From Heyndrickxia acidicola (GTDB taxonomy: Bacteria; Bacillota; Bacilli; Bacillales; Bacillaceae_C): a DNA stretch of 64,000 bases. The position numbers and the translations under genes were made by a program. The stretch covers positions 446,847 to 510,846 of the forward strand of contig NZ_KV440953.1 of the NCBI RefSeq assembly GCF_001636425.1, given 5' to 3'. This document shows positions 23,636 to 33,134 of this stretch, in pieces (the first letter of the stretch is position 1; every line of letters starts with the position of its first letter). Under the pieces are notes generated by a model. That model did not search any database. It saw only the letters and a program-made list of their open reading frames with translations, and was not told the DNA's origin.

Positions 23636-25054
23636 TTAAAGCTTTTTTTCAGTGAGCAAATTGCTCTCTTGCATAACCCAGTTTTGAGGAAAGGGATAGC
23701 CCAGCACCCAATAGCTGCCGCCTCGTAGACCGTACTGCTTCATCACATTAAATTTTGCCTGAACACTTCTGGCATCTTCGAACCAAACCTCATGCTGCTG
23801 TCCAGTTTTCTCAGTGTATTGAAAATAAGGGGCCAGGTAAGTAGGGTGATATTGAATAGCTGCATTGTATTCCAGTGCAAGCGAAAGGGCTGTTTGCGGG
23901 CTGATCGTCCGGGCGGTTGTTCCTTGCTTCCAGGGAATTTCCCAATCTCGTCCATACAACGGCATGCCCATTAAAATTTTATTGGGAGGAATGACCGTGA
24001 CCGCGTAGTCCAATACTCTCTTCACTTCGTTCACCGGGGCGACAGCCAAAGGTGGCCCTCCAGCCCAGCCCCATTCGTAGGTCATCAGGATAACAAAATC
24101 GGCAATTTCTCCGTGAACCTGGTAATCATGCGCTTCGTATAAGATGCCTTTCTGGGTGCCGGAGACTTTGGGGGCAAGAGCGGTAGAAACAACATAGCCT
24201 TCCGGACGAAGGCGCGAAACCACCAGCTTTAGAAAATTGTTGTAATTTAATTTATCCTCAGGATAAATATACTCAAAATCAAAATTGACGCCCGAATAGC
24301 CTTTTTGCTTTAAAACGGCCAATATGCTGGTAATTAAGCGATTTTGGAGAGCTGAACTCCGCAAAACAGTGGCAGCAAGATCGGAACTAAAATCATCATT
24401 ATCCCCAATGTTGGCAAGCACCATCAAGGCTGCTGTTCTGCTGGAACGAGCTGCAGCCAAAATAGGTTCTTCCCTTAATTGAGAAAGGCTGGCATCTTTT
24501 GAAAATGAATATCGGAAGGGAGAAAGGTAAGTAAGGTCACGTCCGAGTTTTAGGGTTTCAGCTGCTCCTGATTGATTAAAATTCACAATATAGGCATTCA
24601 TTTCTTTTGTAGGCCGGGCGTAATCGGGAATTCTGATTGATTGCCCGATAGCAAGTGCAGAAGGGTTGGAAATGTGGTTGAGTTCTATGAGCGCATTCAC
24701 TGTGGCCCCGTATTGCTGGGCAATTTTCACCAGAGTATCTCCGGAACGCACAATATGGTAAGAAATCGGAATGATGAGAAGCTGTCCTGGATAAAGACTA
24801 TCCTGGGGACGAAGCTGGTTTGCGGCAGCAAGGGCGGGGGCTGACACGTGAAATTTCTGAGCGATTGTTCCAAGATTATCGCCAGGCTGAACAATGTACT
24901 CTCTATGCGGGGCAGGGATCATGATAGCCTGGCCGATGGTAAGTTTATGGGGATCAGCCAGCTGATTAGCTGCAATAACCTGGCTGAGATCTCCACCGTA
25001 GTCTCTGGATATGCTGCTCAATGTTTCACCCTTTACAACACTATGTATTTGCAT
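23636..25054 (-). CDS. Triple-LysM glycoside hydrolase family 18 (SleL/YaaH-like)
   Basis: A 472-residue cell-wall or spore-cortex hydrolase. Three LysM modules occupy about 3-47 (HSVVKGETLSSISRDYGG), 52-96 (EYIVQPGDNLGTIAQKF) and 98-142 (YHIVRSGDTLVKIAQQYG). A GH18 barrel follows, with the catalytic motif GVNFDFEYI where Glu is the acid. SleL/YaaH of B. subtilis, an N-acetylglucosaminidase acting on cortex fragments, has two LysMs and about 430 residues, so the third module is an extension. No signal peptide is seen, as in SleL, which is deposited from the mother cell. AGGAGGAG precedes the ATG. Confidence 0.88.
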   Translation of the reverse strand: MQIHSVVKGETLSSISRDYGGDLSQVIAANQLADPHKLTIGQAIMIPAPHREYIVQPGDNLGTIAQKFHVSAPALAAANQLRPQDSLYPGQLLIIPISYHIVRSGDTLVKIAQQYGATVNALIELNHISNPSALAIGQSIRIPDYARPTKEMNAYIVNFNQSGAAETLKLGRDLTYLSPFRYSFSKDASLSQLREEPILAAARSSRTAALMVLANIGDNDDFSSDLAATVLRSSALQNRLITSILAVLKQKGYSGVNFDFEYIYPEDKLNYNNFLKLVVSRLRPEGYVVSTALAPKVSGTQKGILYEAHDYQVHGEIADFVILMTYEWGWAGGPPLAVAPVNEVKRVLDYAVTVIPPNKILMGMPLYGRDWEIPWKQGTTARTISPQTALSLALEYNAAIQYHPTYLAPYFQYTEKTGQQHEVWFEDARSVQAKFNVMKQYGLRGGSYWVLGYPFPQNWVMQESNLLTEKKL

Positions 25055-25221
25055 CTCGATCTCCTCCTAAATGATTTCTAAAGATATTCTATTCAGAGGT
25101 AGGGCAAATGTTTAGAAAAAAACGTAACAAGAGTTATTTTGCAGTTTTTTCCTTTTTGTTAGAAAAGGGCAAAAAGCTGAATAAGCTCAGTACAAGAACG
25201 TCTGCCTTACATTATTATTCT

Positions 25222-26145
25222 TTAAGATGGCTGATCCTTAAAGACAAGCGAAATTAAAAATTCATCAATGATCTGTTCATATTCTTCACGGTTCTCATTC
25301 AGTGATTCTGCATGGACACCATTCTTTGCTATAAACAGCATTTTAGGTCCTTGTTTTCGCTCGTATAAAGATTTTGACATCGAGGGAAGGATGTAGTCAT
25401 CTTTCTCAGAGTGAATGAAGAGAACAGGCTCTGTAATATTTTCGATAACATCGATGGGGGATACCGCTTTTAGAGAAAAACCGGCCCGGAGCCGGACAAA
25501 AAAATTTGCAAGGGGAACAAAGTATTTACCAGGCAGCCGTATTTCCTTCGTAAATCGATAAGCTAATTGCTCACTGAAGTCGGAGAATGGACAATCAGCA
25601 ATATAAAAATCAGCACGTGAACCAGGTGATCCTCCATACAAAAGGCATGTAGCTGCACCCATCGACTCACCATGCACACCAATAAAGAGAGATTTTCCTT
25701 CCAAATCAACCAAGTAATCAATGACCGCTTTCAAATCATCCTTTTCATAATATCCGTAGCTGATCATTGTACCGCCGGTTTCTCCATGATGGCGATGGTC
25801 ATAAATAATCGCATTAAACCCTCTTTTAATAAAGATATTCATATATTTAATAGAGTTTAACTTGTTTTCTGTCACACCGTGACAAAAAACCATATATTTA
25901 TTAGAAGAAGGATGCGGCCGAAAAACAATCGCTTTTAAAGAATACCCATGAGGGGACGGAATCCATAATTCTGACTTTGGAAGTGATTCCAAGGCCAGAG
26001 GATCCAGGCGCATAGCATCTACTTCCCGCTGATAAATGAAATCAACATCTTTTTTTCTCATATAAAGCAGACGCTGGGACATGTACAAGCCTAAGCCTGC
26101 AGCAGCAAGCGCAGCCCCGCCGAACACTGAAAGAATTTTCTTCAA
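25222..26145 (-). CDS. yqkD: Alpha/beta hydrolase (YqkD)
   Basis: A 307-residue membrane-anchored serine hydrolase. The N-terminal helix (about 5-24) is followed by an alpha/beta hydrolase domain with oxyanion HG in VFCHGVTENK, the nucleophile elbow GVHGESMGAAT, the acid in HSEKDDYILP and the catalytic His in GVHAES. The substrate is unknown. Length and motifs agree with YqkD of B. subtilis, also downstream of the yqj segment. A purine-rich stretch GGAGGGATAGC lies before the ATG. Confidence 0.88.
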   Translation of the reverse strand: MKKILSVFGGAALAAAGLGLYMSQRLLYMRKKDVDFIYQREVDAMRLDPLALESLPKSELWIPSPHGYSLKAIVFRPHPSSNKYMVFCHGVTENKLNSIKYMNIFIKRGFNAIIYDHRHHGETGGTMISYGYYEKDDLKAVIDYLVDLEGKSLFIGVHGESMGAATCLLYGGSPGSRADFYIADCPFSDFSEQLAYRFTKEIRLPGKYFVPLANFFVRLRAGFSLKAVSPIDVIENITEPVLFIHSEKDDYILPSMSKSLYERKQGPKMLFIAKNGVHAESLNENREEYEQIIDEFLISLVFKDQPS

Positions 26146-26254
26146 GCAGCTATCCCTCCAACCTCTTTTTGATTATTTTATCATATAAAAAAAGGGAAAA
26201 CCGTATGGAACTTGGCAAGAAAAATATTCACGTCAATAAATTTGCACTAACAAT

Positions 26255-26288
26255 AAAAAAAGATGCGGCCTTGAGAGGCGCATCTTGA
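26255..26288 (-). terminator. Terminator of the 43-residue orphan gene
   Basis: On the minus strand AAGATGCG and CGCATCTT form a stem followed by a seven-T tract; 24 bases after the stop codon. Confidence 0.85.
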
Positions 26289-26311
26289 AAAATCTGTCAA
26301 AAAAAATAGAA

Positions 26312-26443
26312 TTAAGATTCACTGTTGCTGCGTTTAGTCGGGTGAATGGCTTTTTTTAATTCTTCCGCAGCTATTACAGGATGGACGCTGTCAGAATGAT
26401 TTTTTCCCTTTTGACTGTATCCTTTATCCCGTTTCTGGCTCAT
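26312..26443 (-). CDS. Small hydrophilic protein of unknown function (43 residues)
   Basis: I do not recognise this gene. It is supported by a near-perfect ribosome site (AAAGGAGG, 7 bases before the ATG) and by its own strong terminator directly after the stop. The product is hydrophilic and basic at the start (MSQKRDKGYSQKGKNHSDS), with a short amphipathic helix VIAAEELKKAIHP and no cysteines. Such composition is seen in minor small acid-soluble spore proteins, but no family signature is visible. It lies between yqkD and the HMG-CoA lyase gene. Confidence 0.7.
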   Translation of the reverse strand: MSQKRDKGYSQKGKNHSDSVHPVIAAEELKKAIHPTKRSNSES

Positions 26444-26496
26444 TTAAAGACCTCCTTTAAAGTAAGATCATTTTAATATGAGCTAAACCGGAAAAT

Positions 26497-27402
26497 TTAT
26501 ACGGCTGAAGTCAACTTTTTTAATAGTGTATAGTAGCCTGTATCGATAGTGCGGGAAAGGGAAGAAGCCACAACATCAATGGCTTCAACCAGCCCAGGCA
26601 GGTCAATGCCGGTTTTGATTCCCATTCTCTCCAGCATAAAAACAACGTCTTCGGTTGCGACGTTTCCTGTTGCTCCGGGAGCAAATGGGCAGCCGCCAAG
26701 ACCGCCGGCAGAAGAGTCAAAGCGATCAATGCCGGCTTGGAGAGCCGCATAGATATTGGCGAGAGCCATTTTCCTCGTATCATGGAAGTGGGCAGTTAAC
26801 AGAACATCCGGAAGCCGGTCTTTTAACTGAGAAAAAAGGGAATAGGCTTCAGTTGGTGCTGCAAGTCCAATCGTATCTGCAACGCTTAATTCATCCACTC
26901 CCGCTGCTGCAAACTCCTCGCATAATTGCAATGTAGCCTGTTCAGAAATTTTCCCTTCAAACGGACAGTAAAAAGCTGTGGAGATACAGGCACGGACAAA
27001 AATACGGCGCTGTTTCAATTCCTTTATAATTGGGAGTATTTCTTTCATACTTTCCCTGGTCGTTTTATTAATGTTTTTTTGATTAAAGCGGTTGCTTACC
27101 CCGACAAAAAGAGCGATGGCTTTTGCACCCTGTTCAATCGCAAGGTCTACGCCTTTTCGGTTTGGTGCTAAAACAATTGTATGGCCGTTATGGATATGGG
27201 CTGCTGCAATATCAGCTGCATCCTTCATTTGAGGCACCCACTTGGGTGAAACAAAGGATGTGATTTCCATTTCATGTATTCCGGCATTCTTAAGTTTCTG
27301 GATAAAAAGCTGCTTTACTTCCGTTGGCACAAAATTTTTTTCATTCTGAAGTCCATCACGCGGGCCTACCTCAACCATGGTCACTTTTTCTGGTAAATTC
27401 AT
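26497..27402 (-). CDS. mvaB: Hydroxymethylglutaryl-CoA lyase
   Basis: Splits HMG-CoA into acetoacetate and acetyl-CoA, the last step of leucine breakdown. The 301-residue TIM-barrel protein has VEVGPRDGLQNE at about 9-20, metal ligands in TAHFHDTRKMALAN, and the family signature with the active-site Cys in GGLGGCPFAPGATGN. I start at ATG 27402 behind GGGAGG; the longer frame to 27453 has no ribosome site. The nearby thiolase and scoAB genes would use the acetoacetate and acetoacetyl-CoA, giving a small ketone-body catabolic neighbourhood, though other leucine pathway genes are not in the window. Confidence 0.93.
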   Translation of the reverse strand: MNLPEKVTMVEVGPRDGLQNEKNFVPTEVKQLFIQKLKNAGIHEMEITSFVSPKWVPQMKDAADIAAAHIHNGHTIVLAPNRKGVDLAIEQGAKAIALFVGVSNRFNQKNINKTTRESMKEILPIIKELKQRRIFVRACISTAFYCPFEGKISEQATLQLCEEFAAAGVDELSVADTIGLAAPTEAYSLFSQLKDRLPDVLLTAHFHDTRKMALANIYAALQAGIDRFDSSAGGLGGCPFAPGATGNVATEDVVFMLERMGIKTGIDLPGLVEAIDVVASSLSRTIDTGYYTLLKKLTSAV

Positions 27403-27481
27403 TATTCTCCCTCCCCGTATTCTATTGTAGAAAGAGAAGAGAAAGAAATGCAAGACTTATGTGACTTTTCTAACAAGAAAA

Positions 27482-27597
27482 GGTTTTTTAGCTCATTTTA
27501 CAGTAAAAAAAGGAACCTTTCAGCTGTGCTGAAAGGCGTGTGAAACTTCTTTTTCACACGAATGAGCTAAATAACAATATAGTATCTTAACAAAGCC
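27482..27597 (-). repeat. Nested-palindrome MITE-like element, copy 3
   Basis: TTTTTAGCTCATT at the left and AATGAGCTAAATAA at the right enclose CCTTTCAGC/GCTGAAAGG and CGTGTGAAA/TTTCACACG hairpins. It ends TTAACAAAGCC, the inverted counterpart of the GGCTTTGTTAA start of copy 4. The inner arms are in the order of copy 1. Confidence 0.8.
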
Positions 27598-27650
27598 ATT
27601 CGCCGAAAAGCAAGGCGTTTGCAATTTTCATAAAGACCCGCTGCATTTCA

Positions 27651-28835
27651 TTATTCCCTGCTTTTCAGGTTTAAGAGCTTTTGCTTCAATTCGTTTTCCA
27701 TTGTGGCAAGCTCTTGTTCTGCCTGGTAGCGTTTTGCACGGCCTTCCTGCTGAATGCGCAGGGTTTCTTCCAAGGTCGTAACCAGATTTTCCTGCGTTTT
27801 CTTTAACGTTTCTATATCTACAAGTCCCCGTTCGTTTTCTTTTGCCGTTTCAATCGTATTTACCTTTAACATCTCTGCATTTTTTAAAAGAAGGTCATTG
27901 GTTGTTTTGGAGACCAGCTTTTGAGCTTCAACCGCACTGCGCTGGCGGATCAGCGTTAAGGCGATTGCCACCTGGTTTTTCCAGAGAGGAATCGCCGTCA
28001 TGATGGAAGATTGGATTTTTTCCGCCAGTGTTTGGTTGGTATTTTGGATTAATCGGATTTGTGGTGCACTTTGTATCGTGATTTGGCGGCTGAGTTTGAG
28101 GTCGTGCAGACGTTTCTCTAAACGGTCTGCAAATTGGACCATATCATTTACCTCTTGGAAAGCCATTTGGTCGCCAGTGGCATGTGCGCTCTCTTTTAAT
28201 TGAGGAATGATTTTTTCATGCAGTTCTTCAAGCTTTATTTCCCCTGCAGCAATATAAATGTTCAAAGCATGGAAATAATCTTTGTTTTTTTCATACAGCT
28301 GTTCCAGCATTTTAATGTCTTCCATTAATGCCCGTTTGGAATGAGCAAGCTTCACACTGATCCGGTCAATTTGAGCGCCTGTTTTCTGATATTTAGAAAG
28401 AATTTCTTGAACCGAATGCGAAATCTTCCCAAACATCCGTGAAAATAAGTTTTTCTTTTCAGGAAGAAGTTCATCGGGGTTTACATTTTGAAGCTTGCCC
28501 ATCAAGTCATTTAATATAGAGCCTATTTCGCCAATGTCCTTTTGCTGAACATGGTCCAGCATTGCGTGGGAAAAATTCAAAAGCTTGGACTGAGCCTGAG
28601 TTCCGTACAGAATAATAGCCTGCTGGTTTTTGGGATCTATTTGTTCAGCAAGCTCTATAGCTTTTTTACGATTTTCCTCCGGAAGGACATCAATTAGTTT
28701 TGAAGGCTTAGACTCAGTTGTTTGGAGAGGTGTATCATGAATCATCATCTCTTTTTCCCCAAAGGGATTGGAGAGCAGATCGTCCAACTCATTACCGGTA
28801 TCTTCCTGCCATAAAGAATGCTTGGCTTCACTCAT
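27651..28835 (-). CDS. telA: Toxic anion resistance protein TelA/YaaN family
   Basis: A 394-residue, almost wholly helical soluble protein of the TelA family, linked to tellurite and envelope stress resistance; mechanism unknown. Coiled-coil stretches run through about 150-260 and 330-394 ([14 protein letters not shown] at the end). The ATG overlaps the upstream xpaC stop as ATGA, and AAGGAG lies within the end of xpaC, so the pair is translationally coupled, matching xpaC-yaaN in B. subtilis. In that species the pair lies near the origin, so its place here is a rearrangement. Confidence 0.9.
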   Translation of the reverse strand: MSEAKHSLWQEDTGNELDDLLSNPFGEKEMMIHDTPLQTTESKPSKLIDVLPEENRKKAIELAEQIDPKNQQAIILYGTQAQSKLLNFSHAMLDHVQQKDIGEIGSILNDLMGKLQNVNPDELLPEKKNLFSRMFGKISHSVQEILSKYQKTGAQIDRISVKLAHSKRALMEDIKMLEQLYEKNKDYFHALNIYIAAGEIKLEELHEKIIPQLKESAHATGDQMAFQEVNDMVQFADRLEKRLHDLKLSRQITIQSAPQIRLIQNTNQTLAEKIQSSIMTAIPLWKNQVAIALTLIRQRSAVEAQKLVSKTTNDLLLKNAEMLKVNTIETAKENERGLVDIETLKKTQENLVTTLEETLRIQQEGRAKRYQAEQELATMENELKQKLLNLKSRE

Positions 28836-29500
28836 TTTATCGGACTCCTTTTATCCTCAAGATGTGGATGTGTCATTGTTTTTAAAGAATGCTTCGCAAC
28901 GTCGAGTTCAAATTCTAAATGACCTATATCATCTGAAAGAATATGGTAAAGATCATTTTCAAGGGACTCTGTTAATTCCTCCAGTGTATCGCGTGTTTCG
29001 TATAGATTATGGTAGAGTTTATCATTTTTGACTGGCTGGGCCAGAAGAAAGGTGTATTTTTCGGATAGCTCTACAATAGAATCTAAGTGATAAAAGAAAA
29101 ATTTCTCAGCTTGAAAGAAACGCTTAGGATCTTTTTTTACGATGCTATAAATTTTAGAAACAAGGCGGTTTAAATCAAAAATTTGTTTAAACGCTTTGAT
29201 ATTACGAACCCGGAAGAAAAGCTTTTGAAGCCGTTTGATCTTTTTTCTGGATTCTTTAAGGTTTCTATAAATATAAGCATAATCCTTGCGGGTCAGTCCA
29301 TGCTTCTTCACCCATTTTCTAACAGTTACCCATTTTGCTATATAGGAAACAGCAATACCGGCTATGGCTGCAATCAAGGAAGCAAGCATTGCCCCTTGGC
29401 TGTAGAGGAAAAAACATATCATCCAAACTATGGCCATTACGGGTACGGCTGCAGCGGCACGTATAAAAAAAGAAAGGAAAGGATTTATCATTATTTTCAT
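28832..29500 (-). CDS. xpaC: XpaC family membrane protein
   Basis: A 222-residue protein with two N-terminal transmembrane helices (about 10-33 and 37-55) and a long basic, helical cytoplasmic region. It matches the XpaC family, named for 5-bromo-4-chloroindolyl phosphate hydrolysis; the enzymatic role is doubtful. Two starts are possible: ATG 29500 lies only 2 bases after GGAG, while the in-frame ATG 29491 has 11. The stop overlaps the telA start. Together they look like a two-gene envelope-stress unit. Confidence 0.85.
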   Translation of the reverse strand: MKIMINPFLSFFIRAAAAVPVMAIVWMICFFLYSQGAMLASLIAAIAGIAVSYIAKWVTVRKWVKKHGLTRKDYAYIYRNLKESRKKIKRLQKLFFRVRNIKAFKQIFDLNRLVSKIYSIVKKDPKRFFQAEKFFFYHLDSIVELSEKYTFLLAQPVKNDKLYHNLYETRDTLEELTESLENDLYHILSDDIGHLEFELDVAKHSLKTMTHPHLEDKRSPIK

Positions 29501-29663
29501 GGCTCCTATCTAAAGAATTGATGATAAAAAAGCTCGACAATTCCATTGATCATTAGTACATACGAATAAGCTCTTAAAGAGTTTCTCCTTTTATTATAAA
29601 AAACCAAAACAAATAATGGAAGCCAAATAAAGACAGGGAGGTCATCTATAAACGATAAATTTT

Positions 29664-29677
29664 GCAAAGCGCTTTCA
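29664..29677 (+). promoter_or_regulatory. Candidate CcpA cre site upstream of thiolase gene
   Basis: GCAAAGCGCTTTCA agrees with 12 of 14 positions of the strong cre form TGAAAGCGCTTTCA. It lies about 110 bases before the thiolase ATG. This would give glucose repression of acetyl/acetoacetyl-CoA catabolism. Confidence 0.5.
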
Positions 29678-29786
29678 AAATCTGTGAAAAAAAGAGGGAA
29701 AAGAAGGTCTCTTGACGAAAAAGGTAGATAAAGGGACTGTGGATATAGCTTATTCGCGGGACTAAATACAGCAGGGGGGAAATCAG

Positions 29787-30974
29787 ATGGTTAATCAGGA
29801 AGCAGTCATCGTGAGTGCTGTGCGAACAGCAATCGGTACTTTTAATGGCGCATTAAAAAATGTAACAGCTGTTGAACTGGGAGCTGTGGTAATTAAAGAA
29901 ACATTGAAAAGAGCCGGCATTGAGGCAGGTAAAGTAGATGAGGTCATTATGGGCAATGTGCTGCAGGCAGGACTTGGGCAAAACCCGGCACGCCAGGCAG
30001 CCATAAAAGCGGGTGTTCCTGAAAGCGTTTCCTCGACAACGATAAATAAAGTATGCGGTTCTGGGCTGAAGGCGGTTCATTTGGCAACCCAGGCCATTTT
30101 GGCAGGAGATGCAGAAATCATTGTAGCAGGCGGCATGGAAAATATGAGTATGGCCCCGTATCTGCTTATGAATGCCCGTGACGGATTTAAGATGGGAGAT
30201 CAAAAACTGGTTGACAGTATGATCCGGGACGGCTTATGGTGTGCTTTTAATGATTATCACATGGGAATCACCGCAGAAAATCTTTGTGACCGTTATGAGA
30301 TCAGCCGTGAAGAACAGGATGAGTTTGCAGCAGTCAGCCAAGAGAGGGCTGCAAGGGCGATCGAAAGCGGGAGGTTTAAAGATGAGATTGTTCCGGTAAC
30401 CATTCCTCAGCGAAAGGGAGACGATATTGTTTTTGACCGGGATGAGCATCCAAGAAATGGGACAACAGCAGAGTCTCTTTCCAAGCTGCGTCCTGCATTT
30501 AAAAAAGATGGCTCCGTAACAGCGGGGAATGCATCCGGCATCAATGACGGAGCAGCTGCAGTTGTGGTGATGTCAAGGGCGAAAGCAGAAGAGTTGGGCA
30601 TTAAACCAATGGTTGCGGTTAAGGCAAATGCAAGTGCAGGAGTGGACCCGAGCATCATGGGGATTGGTCCGGTTCCAGCTGTAAAAAAAGCGCTGGCAAA
30701 AGCTCAGTTGTCACTGGATGATATTCAGTTGATAGAAGCGAATGAAGCCTTTGCAGCTCAATCCTTAGCGGTCGATCGTGAACTGAAATTGAACCGCGAT
30801 ATTTTAAACGTAAATGGAGGTGCCATTGCACTTGGACATCCAATTGGTGCAAGCGGTGCAAGAATCTTTGTGACGTTGATTCATGAAATGGTGAAACGTC
30901 AAGCGCAAAATGGGTTAGCTGCTTTGTGTATTGGCGGAGGCCAGGGAGTTGCGACAGTAGTAGAGTTAGCCTGA
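29787..30974 (+). CDS. Acetyl-CoA C-acetyltransferase (thiolase)
   Basis: A 395-residue thiolase that joins or splits acetoacetyl-CoA and acetyl-CoA. The acyl-accepting Cys90 lies in [15 protein letters not shown]. The two C-terminal catalytic residues lie in [17 protein letters not shown] (His) and LCIGGGQG (Cys). Length is typical of the biosynthetic/degradative acetoacetyl-CoA type. AGGGGGG precedes the ATG. The scoAB genes follow, so it probably acts with them: CoA-transferase activates acetoacetate and thiolase cleaves the product. Confidence 0.94.
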   Translation: MVNQEAVIVSAVRTAIGTFNGALKNVTAVELGAVVIKETLKRAGIEAGKVDEVIMGNVLQAGLGQNPARQAAIKAGVPESVSSTTINKVCGSGLKAVHLATQAILAGDAEIIVAGGMENMSMAPYLLMNARDGFKMGDQKLVDSMIRDGLWCAFNDYHMGITAENLCDRYEISREEQDEFAAVSQERAARAIESGRFKDEIVPVTIPQRKGDDIVFDRDEHPRNGTTAESLSKLRPAFKKDGSVTAGNASGINDGAAAVVVMSRAKAEELGIKPMVAVKANASAGVDPSIMGIGPVPAVKKALAKAQLSLDDIQLIEANEAFAAQSLAVDRELKLNRDILNVNGGAIALGHPIGASGARIFVTLIHEMVKRQAQNGLAALCIGGGQGVATVVELA

Positions 30975-31021
30975 TGCCAGGATCGTGTCAGGTAAAAAGG
31001 CAATAAATAAATTCATTAATG

Positions 31022-31071
31022 AAAAGGCGGTTCTTATGGAGCTTTTAGCTTCCATAACAGCCTTTCTTTTT
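31022..31071 (+). terminator. Hairpin between thiolase and scoA
   Basis: AAAGGC...TTATGGA pairs with TCCATAA...GCCTTT around a short loop and is followed by CTTTTT. It may end or attenuate the thiolase transcript before scoAB. Confidence 0.7.
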
Positions 31072-31097
31072 CAAATGCAAGAAAAGGAGGAGACAAA

Positions 31098-31799
31098 TTG
31101 AAAACAGTTTATACATCCTTTCAAGAGGCAGTCAAGGATATATTTGATGGTGCTGTGTTAATGGTAGGGGGCTTTGGCCTTTGCGGAATTCCCGAAAACC
31201 TTATACAGGCGCTAGTTGAAAAAGGTGTAAAAAATTTAACCATTATTTCTAATAATTGCGGAATTGATGATTGGGGACTTGGTCCATTACTGCAAAATAA
31301 GCAAATAAAAAAGATGATTGGCTCTTATGTTGGGGAGAATAAGGAATTTGAACGCCAGGTACTAGCTGGCGAGCTTGAGGTAGAGCTTACTCCGCAAGGG
31401 ACACTGGCAGAGAAAATCCGGGCGGGGGGCGCTGGCATTCCGGCTTTTTACACCCCTGCAGGCGTTGGAACTCCCATTGCTGAAGGCAAAGAAATAAGAT
31501 CATTTAATGGAAAAGACTACGTCCTCGAAGAAGCGCTTACGGCTGACTTTAGCTTAGTCAGGGCATGGAAGGGCGATAAAATGGGGAACCTGGTTTATAA
31601 CAAAACAGCACGAAATTTTAATCCCATGATTGCTGCAGCAGGAAAAACCACCATTGCAGAAGTTGAAGAGTTATATGAGATTGGCGAGCTGGATGCAAAT
31701 TTTATCCATACACCAAGCATTTATATACAAGGTATTATTGTGGGAAACCAGGAAAAAAGAATTGAAAGAAGAACCGTTCAAAAACAGGTAAATATATAG
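31098..31799 (+). CDS. scoA: 3-oxoacid CoA-transferase subunit A
   Basis: Alpha subunit of succinyl-CoA:3-ketoacid CoA-transferase, which converts acetoacetate to acetoacetyl-CoA. The 233-residue protein carries the CoA-transferase 1 motif [16 protein letters not shown] (about 22-37, written here from the frame [10 protein letters not shown]) and [18 protein letters not shown]. The start is TTG 31098 behind AAGGAGGAG. It is 16 bases before scoB and forms a heterodimeric enzyme with it. Confidence 0.93.
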   Translation: MKTVYTSFQEAVKDIFDGAVLMVGGFGLCGIPENLIQALVEKGVKNLTIISNNCGIDDWGLGPLLQNKQIKKMIGSYVGENKEFERQVLAGELEVELTPQGTLAEKIRAGGAGIPAFYTPAGVGTPIAEGKEIRSFNGKDYVLEEALTADFSLVRAWKGDKMGNLVYNKTARNFNPMIAAAGKTTIAEVEELYEIGELDANFIHTPSIYIQGIIVGNQEKRIERRTVQKQVNI

Positions 31800-31815
31800 A
31801 GAAGGAAGGGCTGAC

Positions 31816-32487
31816 ATGATGGCAGAAACGAAAGCGGCAGTCCGTGAAAAGATTGCCATAAGAGCAGAAAAGGAAATTGAAGACGGCTTTTATGTAAACC
31901 TGGGGATTGGAATGCCGACTCTAGTAGCGAATTATATATCTGAAAATAAGCAGGTAGTCCTTCAATCGGAGAATGGACTGCTTGGAATCGGTCCGTATCC
32001 GGCTGAGGAAGAAGTAGATGCCGACTTAATTAATGCAGGAAAAGAAACGGTAACGGCAATACCGGGAGCTTCTTATTTTGACAGTGCTGAATCCTTTGCC
32101 ATGATCAGGGGAGGTCATATTGATATTGCTATTCTTGGAGGCATGGAGGTTTCAGAAGGCGGAGATTTGGCAAACTGGATGATTCCAGGTAAGATGATCA
32201 AAGGAATGGGCGGAGCAATGGACCTTGTTCATGGTGCCCGCAAAATCATTGTGATAATGGACCATGTGAATAAAAACGGCGAGTCAAAAATCCTTCGAAA
32301 GTGCACCCTTCCTTTGACAGGGAAAGGTGTTGTAAATCGCATTATTACAGAGAGAGCCGTCATTGATGTGACAAAAGAAGGGCTTATGCTTAGAGAGGTA
32401 GCAAAAGGATACACAGTAGAAGAGATTATCGCCTCGACAGAGCCGAGATTAACAATCCAGGAAGATGTAAAACTAGAAGCCTACTAA
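31816..32487 (+). CDS. scoB: 3-oxoacid CoA-transferase subunit B
   Basis: Catalytic beta subunit of 223 residues. The nucleophilic glutamate that forms the enzyme-CoA thioester is Glu52 in [12 protein letters not shown]. The glycine-rich VNLGIGMPT lies at about 28-36 and [11 protein letters not shown] lies near 155-165. Start at ATG 31816, with a second ATG directly after; AAGGAAGGG precedes both. It works with scoA and, by position, with the thiolase upstream. B. subtilis scoAB lies elsewhere (yxjDE), so this cluster is arranged differently. Confidence 0.94.
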   Translation: MMAETKAAVREKIAIRAEKEIEDGFYVNLGIGMPTLVANYISENKQVVLQSENGLLGIGPYPAEEEVDADLINAGKETVTAIPGASYFDSAESFAMIRGGHIDIAILGGMEVSEGGDLANWMIPGKMIKGMGGAMDLVHGARKIIVIMDHVNKNGESKILRKCTLPLTGKGVVNRIITERAVIDVTKEGLMLREVAKGYTVEEIIASTEPRLTIQEDVKLEAY

Positions 32488-32505
32488 GGAAGTATAGTAG
32501 AATGA

Positions 32506-32543
32506 AAGGAGAATCCCTCAGAGAGAGCGGGTTCTCCTTCTTT
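32506..32543 (+). terminator. Terminator after scoB
   Basis: AAGGAGAATCCC pairs with GGGTTCTCCTT apart from one wobble position and is followed by a T-rich tail. Confidence 0.85.
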
Positions 32544-32567
32544 ACATTTTAAAAAGGAGAAAGAATA

Positions 32568-32813
32568 ATGGCGAAAAAAAAGCAAGTAGTGAAAAAAAAT
32601 AAACCGGAAGAAAAATTAACGCTAAAGGATGCGCTGGATCAAAACATTGTTGAAAAGCTAAAGCAAGCCCAGAATCAACTAAAAGAAGCAGAAGAGAAAA
32701 AGAAGATTCAAGAAGAAGAAAGAAAAAGACTGGAAAGGAAACAACGGGAGAAAAACAAATCCTTTGAGGAGCTTCTGGCTGAAAGCAGTATGGACTGGAA
32801 AAGCTTTAAATAA
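32568..32813 (+). CDS. yqkE: YqkE family protein (DUF3886)
   Basis: An 81-residue, very highly charged protein: a Lys-rich start (MAKKKQVVKKNKPEEK), a long Glu/Lys/Gln helix that should form a coiled coil (about 27-65), and the conserved tail FEELLAESSMDWKSFK. The pattern and tail fit DUF3886/YqkE of unknown function. AAAAGGAG precedes the ATG. It is followed by a perfect 26-bp hairpin. Confidence 0.82.
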   Translation: MAKKKQVVKKNKPEEKLTLKDALDQNIVEKLKQAQNQLKEAEEKKKIQEEERKRLERKQREKNKSFEELLAESSMDWKSFK

Positions 32814-32876
32814 GTTTTATTGTTATCAAACAGTAACATTAGGATTAGAAATGATTGCGCCTTTAAATAGGCTTCA

Positions 32877-32933
32877 CTATACAATAACAAAGGTGTGGAA
32901 ATGATATATTTCCACACCTTTGTTATTGTATAG
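32877..32933. terminator. Perfect 26-bp inverted repeat after yqkE
   Basis: Two 26-base arms beginning CTATACAATAACAAAGGTGT pair without mismatch around a 5-base loop (GATAT). It lies 63 bases after the yqkE stop. The usual terminal T-run is absent, though the right arm holds CTTTGTTATTG. It may act as a bidirectional terminator or mRNA end-protector, or be an insertion remnant. Confidence 0.7.
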
Positions 32934-33134
32934 CACATTGAACTTGCCAAATACTTTTTCATCCTTGAACTAAGGCACCAAGTATTTACCGGGATTCTTT
33001 TCATATAATAATAAAAGCAATGCCTGTTTTGAAAAAGTTGACATTCAGTTGTGAATTTTAAAAAAATGTAAGGGGAGCTAGTCTTAAAACAAAGGAGAGA
33101 GGGGAAGATAGTAAGAGTGCAGGGGGTGATTACG

